Positions 35,890-45,611 of a DNA stretch of 64,000 nt are shown in pieces; the first letter of the stretch is position 1, and every line of letters starts with the position of its first letter. This DNA is from Hymenoscyphus infarciens (lineage: Eukaryota > Ascomycota > Leotiomycetes > Helotiales > Helotiaceae): assembly GCA_001414345.1 (NCBI GenBank), contig LLCB01000058.1:1-64000 (forward strand), written 5' to 3'. The notes beneath the pieces were generated by a model that was not told the origin of the DNA, did no database searches, and saw only the letters and a list, made by a program, of their open reading frames with translations. Both the position numbers and the translations under genes were made by a program.

Positions 35890-37265
35890 ATTTGGATTGG
35901 CGGTACGATGATAGTATGTTAAGCTCGAGGTAGGTATCGAAGGATTTTTGCTTGCTCTTGCGTGGAGCAACTTTGCGTTTGTTGGAGATGTTGGAGAGGG
36001 CAAGCATGCAGTGCAAGAAGGCACATTTTTAAGTCCTTCCATGAGCAATCTGCCTAGCCAAGTATGGCTAGGCTGCGGATCTAGAATTAATCTCAAAACC
36101 TGCTTTAGCTTTGTTTTACTAGCTCAACAAGAAACATGAATTGCACGTTCTAAGTTCTGCTTCTTTGCAAACGCCCCTTTTTACGCGAATGATAACGTGA
36201 CTTTAAAGGATCGTGAGACACGTGACATTCATTGAAGTGAAGTTTCACCTGTTCTTGGTTGAATTATTTAGCATTAATACTTGGCGGAACCTGCCTGTAG
36301 TCTTTTCATCACTTCACTTGGTTGTCTGAGAATGTTAATGAGAACAAAGTTCACCAGAAGTTGTTCCGTCACTCTGTATAGCTCAACGCAAACATATTAA
36401 AACTATTCCTAGAGCTGTAGTATTATAAACTAATGTCTTACGTATAACTTTGTTTTAGTTTTCTGCGCCCGTCTTATGTTGAGTTATCTTCATTTCTAGT
36501 GTTCGCCAGTTTACTGTCTACTGCGAGCCAGCTCGCGCAGCACTTCTTCAAAACTCCAAATAAGCACCCTCACGTTGCGATGTTTTGTAGGCAGCCTCTT
36601 GATAAAAACGGGTTAGGCTAGGAGGTTACAAACGCATGTCACTTCCACTTGCGCTTCTATTGCAACAGGCTATTGAATAAACACACAAGCCCCACCAAAC
36701 CCCACAATTCCAAAAACTCGCTTATATTTACAAATAACACCTCTTTCCATCACAAATCCAGAACTGCTCGCCTGGCCTGGTCAGTTGAAGGTTCCAACTG
36801 TCGTAAATAGCACCACAAAAACATCCAACATACCGGGTATTCTCTATCTGCCTTAAGCGGCGGGTAGAGTTTTTTGCTGGTTTGTCTAATTTTTCTGAAT
36901 AGGCTACTTTTTTTTGGTGGAGATTTTTGTCAAGTTGAGGGCGAGATTCTTATTTTATCCTAGGACTAGAGGAATTTCTCATGATTTTTACACTTACATA
37001 ATTTTAGCCGTGTGAGTTAAGTAAATAAAGCCTTCTCTTATCATTTTTTTTTTTTGGATACTTCACCACTAAGATTACTAAGCGACGACTGGGTGGGTTG
37101 ATACATGGAATACTTGCTTGTTAGCATGTTCAAGAACCATGGAGCTGAACAAACAAGTTCATACATTTCATATTTATTTCTTTAGATTGGGTGGAAAGAA
37201 TCGTTCTAAATGCATCGACGAGATTTTATAATGGCTTCCCCCTACCATTCCATGGAATAGAGCTC
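35890..37265. other. Intergenic, 1.4 kb, no gene seen
   Basis: Mildly AT-rich with homopolymer T runs (near 37050). No convincing coding region was found. Confidence 0.45.
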
Positions 37266-37531
37266 TCAAACCACACAGATAAGCTTCGTCGCACTATTCT
37301 CCCAACCACGAAGTTCCTTCAACGCCTTAGGAATACTCTCTATCCCCCCTATGGACTTTAACTGGCATCAACTTGACCTTCTTTTCCTGGATGAAATCCT
37401 CAGACAGAGCAAAAAATTTCATCCACTGCCTTGGTCTTCACTAGAACATAATTGGGGCGGTTCTTGATTATTGGCTTCGGGACACCTTCAACCACTTCTG
37501 CTTTACCGAGGGACGAGCTTTTGGGCGCCAT
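37266..37531 (-). pseudogene. Internally deleted medium-chain dehydrogenase pseudogene
   Basis: Read on the minus strand, the first 40 or so codons (MAPKSSSLGKAEVVEGVPKP, then RPNYVLVKTKAVDE) match the N-terminus of zinc-type alcohol dehydrogenase/enoyl reductase proteins. The sequence then jumps, after a stop, directly to C-terminal-like sequence (DFIQEKKVKLMPVKV, then a frame change, then ELRGWENSATKLICVV and a stop). The entire middle of the protein, including the Rossmann fold, is missing: only about 266 bp remain of a roughly 1-kb gene. Stops and frame changes confirm that it is dead. It belongs to the same superfamily as the intact gene at 27617 but looks like a different subfamily. Confidence 0.75.
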
Positions 37532-38180
37532 CATTAGTCCGAGCATGATGAAATGGAGAATTGTGTTTGTGTTTGTAAAGTCGTTTTGGAAGTGACCAAA
37601 ATTCAGTCTCGTAGAACAAAGTCACATTAACAGGAATAAGAAAGGCTTCAAGTAAGCTGTAGAAAGTTTCAATACTGAGATAGCGTGGTATTTGTATATC
37701 CAAGGACCCTCGCGATCTAACTCGTCCTTTTATTCTTATTGTTGATGTCAGCTTAAGTATCCGAGTAGTTTCCGGAACTTCATATTGTCAAGAGTGGGTC
37801 TTACGTACTTTTTGACGGAGTAACTTGTTAGCGGGCACAATGCGTCCAATACGAAAGCGATATCCGGATGGACGAATGAACTTCCCTGGCTCGTAACATA
37901 GGAGTCTTTGTCGTCCTCGATACCCCAATCACGGCGAGATAAATGCTATAAACCGCGACCAATTGTCCATTGACTGGAGCTTCTGTTTCCCTCCGGTTTA
38001 TCACACCTACGAACTTTAGGGCTCGGCATTCAATGCACTTAGTAGAGAATAGTTTGCGGAGAGGCGTTGCTTTGCAATTGCATTTTGTGCTAAGCGAGAG
38101 TAAACGGGTTTCCGAATCCAACTTTACAGAGGGTCAAGAACCTTCACCAATTGACCAGGTCAAGCGCGTTTTCCTGCTAA
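37532..38180. other. Intergenic; open minus-strand frame without ATG
   Basis: A 97-codon minus-strand frame (37828-38121) has CNC and CIEC cysteine pairs but starts from TTG and has no recognised domain. It lies downstream of the minus-strand gene ending at 38181 and could be chance or part of its 3' flank. Confidence 0.4.
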
Positions 38181-38582
38181 CTACCAAGACTCTCCGCAGT
38201 TTCCTCCATCATCGCTCTCCTCGCTACTCTCGTGATATTCCAATTCCTCCACACCCTCCTTTACGATCCACAAACGAACGACGAGGAAATCGGTGTTACT
38301 TTTCCACTGACCACACCGCTTCACTGAATGAGCTGCCCTGTTATTGGTTAGTACAACAATTCCACCCATAAAATCATTCCGGAGAGTATGTTTAGGAACA
38401 TACCAACCAGGATAGTGTCTTTGCAAGAACGCCCCCATTGTGCTGAAGACCGTTGGGCCAAGGACCTCATAGAGATCGTCCGTGTCCCGAGGAAGGTCGG
38501 TTACTAGTATAGCTGGAAAGTGTTCGTACTCTATTTTAACTGGGTTCGGAAGGTAGTGGAGTTGTAGGCAGCAGATCGTCAT
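38181..38582 (-). CDS. Small hypothetical protein, 111 aa, with a stop-free 66-nt intron
   Basis: Two exons: 38582-38404 and 38337-38181. The intron has a GTATGT donor, a perfect TACTAAC branch site and a CAG acceptor. It is 66 nt long and contains no in-frame stop, so an unspliced mRNA would encode a 133-aa variant with 22 extra residues. The protein starts MTICCLQLHYLPNPVKIEYE, and exon 2 has FLVVRLWIVKEGVEE followed by an acidic Ser/Glu tail. No domain was recognised. It is divergently arranged with a possible paralogue at 39161-39611. Confidence 0.6.
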   Translation of the reverse strand: MTICCLQLHYLPNPVKIEYEHFPAILVTDLPRDTDDLYEVLGPTVFSTMGAFLQRHYPGWYVPKHTLRNDFMGGIVVLTNNRAAHSVKRCGQWKSNTDFLVVRLWIVKEGVEELEYHESSEESDDGGNCGESW

Positions 38583-39160
38583 TTTTGGAATTGGTTGTTT
38601 GAGGGTTTGATGGAAGAAACTGTGGGTTTTTGGGTTGTTGTTTGTCTTTATGGAGGTGTGTTTTTATTGAGGGTGGTCTGTTGCGTGGGTGTTGAGATTA
38701 GGGGAGATTTTGGATCGTGTCTGGACTTATATAGTGAGAACGATGGTCCCCAAAGAGCACCCTCATTGTTTCTAGCATCTCGAAGAGTTTTGCTGTTATT
38801 ATATTCTACTTTGCTTTTACTTTCTCTCGAATTCTCTGCCTTACTAGAGGCTGTAGGCGCTTTCTCTATGACTAATTTTGCTCTCAATAAAATTAGACAC
38901 GAGAGTAGGGAAGTGAGCCATGTCTAATGGTTCTCGCTTAAGGTCATGTTTTCTCGGCGTGTTACTAAACTCTTTCACCATGCAACATAAAACGAGTCAA
39001 ATCCAAATTGCCACGTCAAAGTGAATGCATTCATGAAACAGCCCGCTTGGTCAGCCCAGCTTACCACCAGCGTCCGGCTGATAATATTTGGGTATTAGAA
39101 ACAGCCAGAGTAATCTCCCATCTCCACGCCACCAAAAAAAGGGAAACATCATCAACAAAA

Positions 39161-39611
39161 ATGCCAACCCCAAATCTACAAAAGAACATGCACCACCTTC
39201 TTAAACTTCTCCAAATCAAATACGAGAAACTTCCAGAGTCCTCCGAGTACAAAATAGAAATCACAAACAACCCCGGGACATACCTACCTTCCGTCTCGAT
39301 AGGTGTGTATGGATGGGATCAATGGCATATTCTGCAGAACTGGCTACCGTATGGTTTAGTGTCAGAAGTCAATTTCCTTGTGGGAGATGGTGCTCCGACG
39401 GATGGGTGGTATGTATTTGCTCTCCTTTCTGGTTGGTGTGGTATGTGCTGAGGTCGAAAATAGGGAGATTGATTGCGCAATCCACGAAGTTGAGAACAAT
39501 CTTTTGAAGCTGTATATTGTGAAGGATGTGCCGATGGGGAAAGGGGGAAAGAGGATGGTGAGTTTTGAAGAGGAGTTGAAGGGATTTAGATGTAGATCTC
39601 AGGGGAAATGA
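39161..39611 (+). CDS. Small hypothetical protein, 131 aa, possible paralogue of the 38181-38582 gene
   Basis: Two exons: 39161-39408 and 39464-39611. The start is MPTPNLQKNMHHLLKLLQIK. The intron has a GTATGT donor in phase 2 directly after ...TDG, forming a Trp codon across the splice, exactly as in the divergent neighbour. Exon 2 contains NNLLKLYIVKDVPMGKGG, comparable with FLVVRLWIVKEGVEE in the neighbour. No known domain was seen. The acceptor choice (AATAG rather than GCTGAG upstream) is what keeps the frame open. Confidence 0.6.
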
Positions 39612-40537
39612 GCTATCTCAAGGGACAGCTAAGCGAGTCGACGTTCCTACTTAAGAGTGTTGAACTTTTGATAGTTTAGCCATGTGATATTCTCAAAATT
39701 ATTTGTACTTCAACTATTTCCGTAGTGCTCTGCTTCTCTGACCGTATTTATACTTTTTCTTTGCACCAATGTGAATATCAGAACCTGGCGTCTACCACCC
39801 CACGGGTTTGTTAAGGAATCAAAGAGACATTAGATTTATTAGCTGCTAATAATTTCTTTTGTCGATGATTAGTAACTCGTTTTATTGTGGCTACTGTGTC
39901 TCATTTATTGAAATACGTCGTTCCATCTCCTGCCAATGTCCCTTGTATACCAGAGCAAATGAATTTTACTTTAAGAGCATTTGAAAGAAAGAAGCAGACT
40001 TACAAGAAGACACCAATTAATGAATAGTTGCCCTTGGTAATTATCATTTGCTACTTTGCCAACTCAACTTAGTTATCCAGAGTTTCTGGGGTACTATCTT
40101 TTGATAAATGACTATACACTCAAGTAAGGCTCCTAGGAATATGACAATCCTTTGATGAGTGATGGTAAGGACCCTTTTTCACTTCAGAGTCCCAGCCAGA
40201 CACCCAGGTTTTATGAAGTAGGAGGGAGAGGTCTTCAAGGACAGGAGCAAGAATTCCAGTAGAGTTGACTTCCTTCCATTCATCTTTGGTATACACGCTT
40301 ATAGAAAAAGAAAAAGTAGAATGGCCCAGAAAATGCAAGTAATAATCGTTCGTTCGCTCGTTCGTTCCATTCACAACCCCCCATTTCTTTTACACGATAT
40401 GCCACCTCCCCAGAACAGCACGACGCTTGTTTCCCAAGTCTCCCGATTTCCAAGGATATTCAGTATGTACTCGTCTCACCTCCACATGCCCTGGAACTAA
40501 AAGAAGAGAAGACTAGTCAGGGGTAATTTTCGCCCCT
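39612..40537. other. Intergenic, 0.9 kb, no gene seen
   Basis: Likely contains the 3' UTRs of both convergent neighbours. A short CGTT-type simple repeat occurs near 40350-40366. An 84-codon minus-strand frame at 40120-40374 was judged to be chance. Confidence 0.45.
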
Positions 40538-41788
40538 CTAAAATCTATGACTTCTTCGTTGTTGGGTTCTCCATGCGGTATAACCAACATAACCACCACC
40601 AGCCACCAAAATAAAAAGTATGATCTTGAAGAAAAACCAGGTCCAGCTTCCACTCTTCTCCTTCTGGTTCTTCTTCCAACCATCCTTCTTATCACGTCCC
40701 TTCCCAGAAGACCCTGGCCCCATCTTGCCCGGTCCCTCAGGTGTATTTGCTTCCCTCGATTTCGTATCGTAAAGGTTCTTGGTGTGTACACTGATAATAT
40801 CGTGGTTATCACTGAGCTCTCCAGTCTCGGCGCTGAATCCAAGGTATGAGACGGAAGGAATCATAGGTGGTTCATCGGTTTCGAAGCATAATTCCCATAC
40901 ATCCTCAGTCTTGTATTGGATCGATAATTTCAAGCTTTTGTCTTGGAAATAAGTCAAGCGTGCTTTGGTGGGGATATTCGCATTTCGAATTCCGCGTGCG
41001 GAGCAGCCCATGAATTCGTTGTCCTTGCCATCGTTTGCCTTGTCGTATACCTTGGTTCCGTCTCCCACCATGGCCATAACGTATGGGAATACGGTTCCTG
41101 GCCGGTTGTTCTTGTATGTGTCGAAGAAGATTCCTAGCCCCTCGAATTTGTCTACTGAGCCGAAGACGTCGCCTTGTGTTGCGCGTTGTTTGGTGAGCCA
41201 CATGGCGAAGCCGTCGCCGTGGAGGGTATTGGATCCGTGGATTTTGAATTCGAATTCAATCTGCCAGATGTCAAATCAGACGTTGTTCTCACCCCCTCCA
41301 TATTCCAACCAAACCCGGCAATAGTTATAACATACCTCCCAATTTGTGGCCGTAAGTGGCACTCGCGAAAATATCCATCCTGCTTGTGAAGGTCGATCGG
41401 AACTAAGTCTGATATATCTGCAGAGCCTCCATTAGCAACCAATGTGCCAGTGTCAGAAGTCCAACATACTGGTCCGCGCGAATGATTGTGTTCCCCCCAA
41501 AATCAAACCACCGACTCTGCATATCTGAATCCAAATAGGGCTATTACATTCCCCCCGTAATTAGTTATTGTATTCCCAAGACCATGAGTACTGAGTTCGA
41601 CGAACCGAGTCCAAAGTATGCGTTCGCAACTATCATCATATTAGCATACGACCTTACGGCCCGAGAGAGAGTAGTCCTACAGGTATGCTTCTTATTCCGT
41701 CTGCATTTGTAGTGGTTTGATCATGAGGACCTCCCTGCACAAGAGCTGCCAGCCCCAAGGCCGCCGATAGCGTTGAAGAGAACCACAT
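40538..41788 (-). CDS. L-type lectin cargo receptor (VIP36/EMP46-47-like)
   Basis: Five exons: 41788-41731, 41629-41583, 41540-41470, 41417-41336 and 41260-40538 (326 aa). A signal peptide (MWFSSTLSAALGLAALVQG) leads into PYLDSDMQSRWFDFGGNTII, then RADQYIRLSSDRPSQAGW and NWEIEFEFKIHG. The lectin core has GDGFAMWLTKQ, the predicted calcium/sugar segment GLGIFFDTYKNN and DVWELCFET. Near the C-terminus a glycine/lysine-rich linker precedes one membrane helix (WFFFKIILFILVAGGGYVGY) and a short basic cytosolic tail (TQQRRSHRF) lacking a KKxx signal. The first intron uses a weak GTCCTC donor, so the extreme N-terminus is the least certain part. Family role: binding high-mannose glycoproteins for transport between ER and Golgi. 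Confidence 0.9.
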
Positions 41789-42269
41789 TCTTCCGGTTTG
41801 TATTTTTCGTATAAATCGAATGGATCCCCCTAAAAAGCAAGCTCCCTCCAAAAGGCTGAGCTTCAATCGCAAAGGTCGCCTGCAAAAGAAACAATGCGCA
41901 GCGTCGTTAAGTAAGAAGTGAAAAAGACACAAAAAAAAGAGGAGGAGTCGAGGAGGAGGCTGAGCCCTTTTGGTGGTGGTCAGTCAATTGTTACGAGGCG
42001 AGAGGGAAACAGAGGGTATTCCATACTATAGCCATAGCCATAGCATAGCTGGCCTTTTTGCCATACAAGGCAATTACTCCGGGGGTGTCATCGTTCGCTG
42101 CCAGATCCCTGTAAGAGGTGCGGCCTTGACCCGAAAAGTTTGGTGGAAGCTTCAACATCTACAATATCAACCAGCGCATACAACAATTCACATCGCCACC
42201 GGAACCCCAGCTCCTTTATCGCACAGTCAATTCATACACCAAGTCTAGCTCCAAAACAAATCAGCAAAA
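41789..42269. promoter_or_regulatory. Shared upstream region of L-type lectin and TIM13 genes
   Basis: 481 bp between divergent start codons, with a GA-rich stretch near 41930-41960 that may belong to a core promoter. No specific factor site could be named. Confidence 0.45.
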
Positions 42270-42609
42270 ATGGACAGCTTCGGAGGAAACTCAGACCCCA
42301 AGTCAGCGGTCATGAACCAAGTACGACAAGAGGCTGCCATGACCAATGCGCGACAATTGATCGAGGTATGGAGTACTTTTCAATTTTATGTTAAGATAAA
42401 AGCAAATTCTAATAACCAAACAGAAAGTCAACGAACATTGCTTCGAGAAGTGTGTACCCAAACCAGGAGCCTCATTATCGAGCGGCGAGACACAATGCTA
42501 CACACAATGTATGGAGAAATATATGGCCGCCTGGAACATCGTGTCGACAACATACATTAAGAGGATACAGCAGGAGAGCGCAAAGGGGAGCAGTGGGGGG
42601 ATGTTCTAG
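42270..42609 (+). CDS. tim13: Mitochondrial small Tim chaperone TIM13
   Basis: Two exons: 42270-42365 and 42424-42609 (93 aa). It starts MDSFGGNSDPKSAVMNQVRQ and carries the twin CX3C motif (HCFEKC and QCYTQC, separated by KPGASLSSGETQ-type spacing), then MEKYMAAWNIVSTTYIKRIQ. Length and motif spacing fit Tim13, which with Tim8 shuttles hydrophobic inner-membrane precursors across the intermembrane space. Oxidised in the intermembrane space by the Mia40 pathway. Confidence 0.94.
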
Positions 42610-43119
42610 ATTCGAAGTCGAGGGGCTATATCACGACAGGCTGGGAATCAAAGGGGATAATTGTAACTAGAGGGAAACTTGTACGATCAAACGACAAAAG
42701 GGCTTGTACATTAGGTGATTGTAAAACGGGGGCGTTGGGCCCATGGTTGTATTATGCTTCGTTGACGGCTAGATGATACCAATCACCACTTCAGTGCAGG
42801 TAGATCAAATATTTCAAAGCTACCGCTGCCATACCACCTTTCAATTCATATATCGGACCTCTCGTGTAATGCTGCATCAGCAATCCGGGATTTTGACCCT
42901 CCCAACTCCAGCAATTTATCCTTTCCAACACTGTTTATCAACAAGTTAGATATTTCCAACCTTGTCCCTGGCCTAGTAAGGTATACTATCTTCGATAACT
43001 TGCGGCAGCACATGAGGGTCGAGTGAGAAAATCCTAAATAGCTTGCTGCGAGTTATTCTGGAAAACATTTGAATTTCCGGAAGTTGGTCTGCAATTGATC
43101 GCAGGACTTTTCTCCCTTT
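42610..43119. other. Intergenic between convergent TIM13 and NSRP1-like genes
   Basis: 510 bp, presumably both 3' UTRs. Nothing else was seen. Confidence 0.5.
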
Positions 43120-44304
43120 TCAAGGCGCCTCACCCCTCTTCTTCGCCTCCTCGGCCTCCTTTTTACGAGCAAGATATCTCTCTTTCGCACTCATGATATC
43201 CCCTTCCGTCTTTCTACTCTTTGAAGCTCGTTCAACCTTTTGTTTCTCCTCTTCGTCTTCTTCCAATGCTCTCTTCGTTGCTTGCTCAAGTTGTGCCTCC
43301 ATCATTCGTGATTGTCTTTCCCTCATTGCCTGCTTTCCACCTCCGGCGCCGACAAATCCTGATCCTCTGCTTCGATCAGAGCCTGCACCACCTCTTGAAG
43401 CATTTACTGGCACAGCGTTCTTTGGCTTGGGCACAATATTCAAGCCTCCCTTGAGCAGTTGTCTCTTGTCAACAACTTGGCCCTCGTCATTAACGGCAAT
43501 AGCACCACCAGTCTTCTGGTTTATTTCCCTGGCAATATCCGCCTCTGTTTTCTCCTTCATTTCATCTTCTTCCTCTTCTGGTCCCTTCTTTCCTCTCTCC
43601 TCCACAGCCTTGACTATCTCCGCATGCTTCTGCTCCCCCTTCTCCAACATATTCTTATAAAAATTCGTCATCCCAGCACCCTTATTTTTCTTCTGCTCCT
43701 TTTCCTCTCTTATCTTCTCTTCAGCCTCTAACCTCCTGTTCTCCTCCTGCTGTTTCTTGTACGCCGAAGTAACGAATTTCTCCTTATCCGCAAACTCATC
43801 ACCTTCCGCTTCTCGATCCCTAGCCAACTTCTTCTCCTCCGCTATCGTAGCATCCCGTTTCCGTACTGCTGCGGCAGCAATGAGATTCGTCATATATTTT
43901 GGTTTGCGCTCTTTATTTTCTTGCGTGACCTTCTTCTGTGGTTTGAGGGAATCGTAGACCGCATCGTAATCGTATATATTTGAATCCAATTCTTCTGCTG
44001 TCTCGGCGTGTTTTTTGGATGTGAAGGATGCTGAGAGATCGCCATACATGCTAATCGGGGCCTTCCTTGCGCCTCCATTTTGCTTGTTCTTGCTAGGTGG
44101 TCCAGTATTTCGCGATGGAAGAGACGACGTTTTACTGCTTGAGAGGCCGCCGAATTCCCCGATTTCTTCTACGCCCTGTTTGGTGGGTTTGCCTTCGTCG
44201 TCGGAATCGTCATCAAATAAGCCTTTCCGTTTCGCGGGCTGAGGTTTAGTTCCTTGTTTTTTGTTAGAGATGTTAAGGCCGTACGAGAGGCCGGCTCCGG
44301 ACAT
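43120..44304 (-). CDS. Nuclear speckle splicing regulator NSRP1-like (DUF2040)
   Basis: Single exon, 394 aa, starting MSGAGLSYGLNISNKKQGTK, the typical N-terminus of this family. The conserved NSRP1 region lies at about residues 105-205: NIYDYDAVYDSL, ERKPKYMTNLIAAAAVRKRD, AEGDEFADKEKFVTSAYKKQ. It is followed by an Arg/Glu/Lys-rich coiled coil and a Gly-rich then basic C-terminus (SAKERYLARKKEAEEAKKRG). The vertebrate protein is an alternative-splicing regulator in nuclear speckles. Divergent from the NFKBIL1-like gene over only 290 bp. Confidence 0.9.
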   Translation of the reverse strand: MSGAGLSYGLNISNKKQGTKPQPAKRKGLFDDDSDDEGKPTKQGVEEIGEFGGLSSSKTSSLPSRNTGPPSKNKQNGGARKAPISMYGDLSASFTSKKHAETAEELDSNIYDYDAVYDSLKPQKKVTQENKERKPKYMTNLIAAAAVRKRDATIAEEKKLARDREAEGDEFADKEKFVTSAYKKQQEENRRLEAEEKIREEKEQKKNKGAGMTNFYKNMLEKGEQKHAEIVKAVEERGKKGPEEEEDEMKEKTEADIAREINQKTGGAIAVNDEGQVVDKRQLLKGGLNIVPKPKNAVPVNASRGGAGSDRSRGSGFVGAGGGKQAMRERQSRMMEAQLEQATKRALEEDEEEKQKVERASKSRKTEGDIMSAKERYLARKKEAEEAKKRGEAP

Positions 44305-44594
44305 ATTGAACTGAGGCAGAGTTGGTCAAGATAGTTGGACTTGAGAAGGAAGTACAGTGGACCGGGGAGGTGGAAAGGGAACGAATTTGGGTTCTTGCGA
44401 CAGCCAGCCTCGGCGAGAAGGCTACGTGCAGGGAGCCACAAAAATGACAGTGCGATTCACCACAACAACCTTGAAGACTCCACGATTCTTCGACACATTC
44501 ATGAATGTTAACAACATACTTCAAGGTTAGCCACGACCTCTCACCAAATGGTTCTCTTCAAGCCCTCGCATAGTCTCAGTTATTTCCGTCCGCG
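44305..44594. promoter_or_regulatory. Compact bidirectional promoter, NSRP1-like / NFKBIL1-like
   Basis: 290 bp between two divergent start codons, both belonging to predicted splicing-related proteins. No specific site could be named. Confidence 0.55.
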
Positions 44595-45611
44595 ATGACG
44601 AGCGACACGGCACGCGATCCAGTCGCAAGTATGGAAAGCACCATGGAGCGCAGTGAAGACAAAAATTCAAATGAATACGATGCATCACACAAGTCAAAAT
44701 TCCGATTCAAGTCGAAAAGAAGATCTCGCGACGATGACGATCGACCTCGAAGCTCCTCCCATAGAAGCCATCCCGAAAGCGACCGACACCATAGACACCA
44801 CCATCGAAGCAAGCGGCGCAAACGCTCTGCCTCTCCCACAAAAACCAAAGATGACCCCTCACTATGCGACGATACCCACCTCCCAAATACATCCTCGGGC
44901 CAGTATGATCCAGATGTAGCATTTCGAGAAAGTCTCTTTGATGCGATGGCCGATGATGAAGGTGCTTCATACTGGGAAGGCGTTTATGGACAACCAATTC
45001 ATACATACCCTGATGTTAAGGAGGGACCTACCGGCGAGCTGGAACGCATGACGGATGAGGAATATACTGCTTATGTTAGGGCGAAGATGTATGAGAAGAC
45101 GCACCAGCATTTGCTTGAAGAGAAGGCAAGGAGGGAAGCTGCGAAAAAGGAGAGGGAACGGCTTGCGAAAGAAGGCCGTCAACAAGAAAGAGAAGCAGAG
45201 AGGTTCAGGAGAAAAGTCGAAGAGAGTCTCAAGCGGGGTGAGGAGAGGAAGACGAGAAAAGCTTGGGGAGAGAGATGGGAGGCGTATACGAAGAAGTGGG
45301 ATGGGCTTGGGAAGGGAGAGGATGGCAAGATTGCCAGTGCTTCCATTCCCTGGCCAGTTGAGAGTGGAAGGAGGAAGGATATCGATTTTAAAGAAATCGA
45401 AAGGTTTTACCTCAATGCGCCGACTTCTGGAGAACCTACGGAAGCTAAATTGGGGAAGATTCTGAAGCTGGAACGAATTCGCTGGCATCCGGATAAGATC
45501 CAACAGAAACTGGGAGGTCAGGATGTCAGCGAGGATGTCATGCAAGCTGTTACTATGGTCTTTCAGTTTATCGATCAGATGTGGTCAGAGATGAGAGATG
45601 GAAAGAAGTGA
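44595..45611 (+). CDS. NF-kappa-B inhibitor-like protein 1 (NFKBIL1) fungal homologue
   Basis: Single exon, 338 aa. The N-terminal quarter is a basic/serine-rich low-complexity region including a histidine run (HRHHHRSKRRKRSAS). Then come FRESLFDAMADDEGASYWEG, a long charged helix (about residues 165-235, many Glu/Arg/Lys) and a J-domain-like end containing LERIRWHPDKIQQKLGGQDV, the feature shared with NFKBIL1-type proteins. Animal NFKBIL1 takes part in alternative splicing; no ankyrin repeats are visible here, as is usual for fungal members. Confidence 0.85.
   Translation: MTSDTARDPVASMESTMERSEDKNSNEYDASHKSKFRFKSKRRSRDDDDRPRSSSHRSHPESDRHHRHHHRSKRRKRSASPTKTKDDPSLCDDTHLPNTSSGQYDPDVAFRESLFDAMADDEGASYWEGVYGQPIHTYPDVKEGPTGELERMTDEEYTAYVRAKMYEKTHQHLLEEKARREAAKKERERLAKEGRQQEREAERFRRKVEESLKRGEERKTRKAWGERWEAYTKKWDGLGKGEDGKIASASIPWPVESGRRKDIDFKEIERFYLNAPTSGEPTEAKLGKILKLERIRWHPDKIQQKLGGQDVSEDVMQAVTMVFQFIDQMWSEMRDGKK

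Noticed and set aside
40120..40374. 84-codon minus-strand frame
   Set aside because: Lies downstream of the lectin gene on the same strand, contains a simple CGTT repeat and has no features of a protein.
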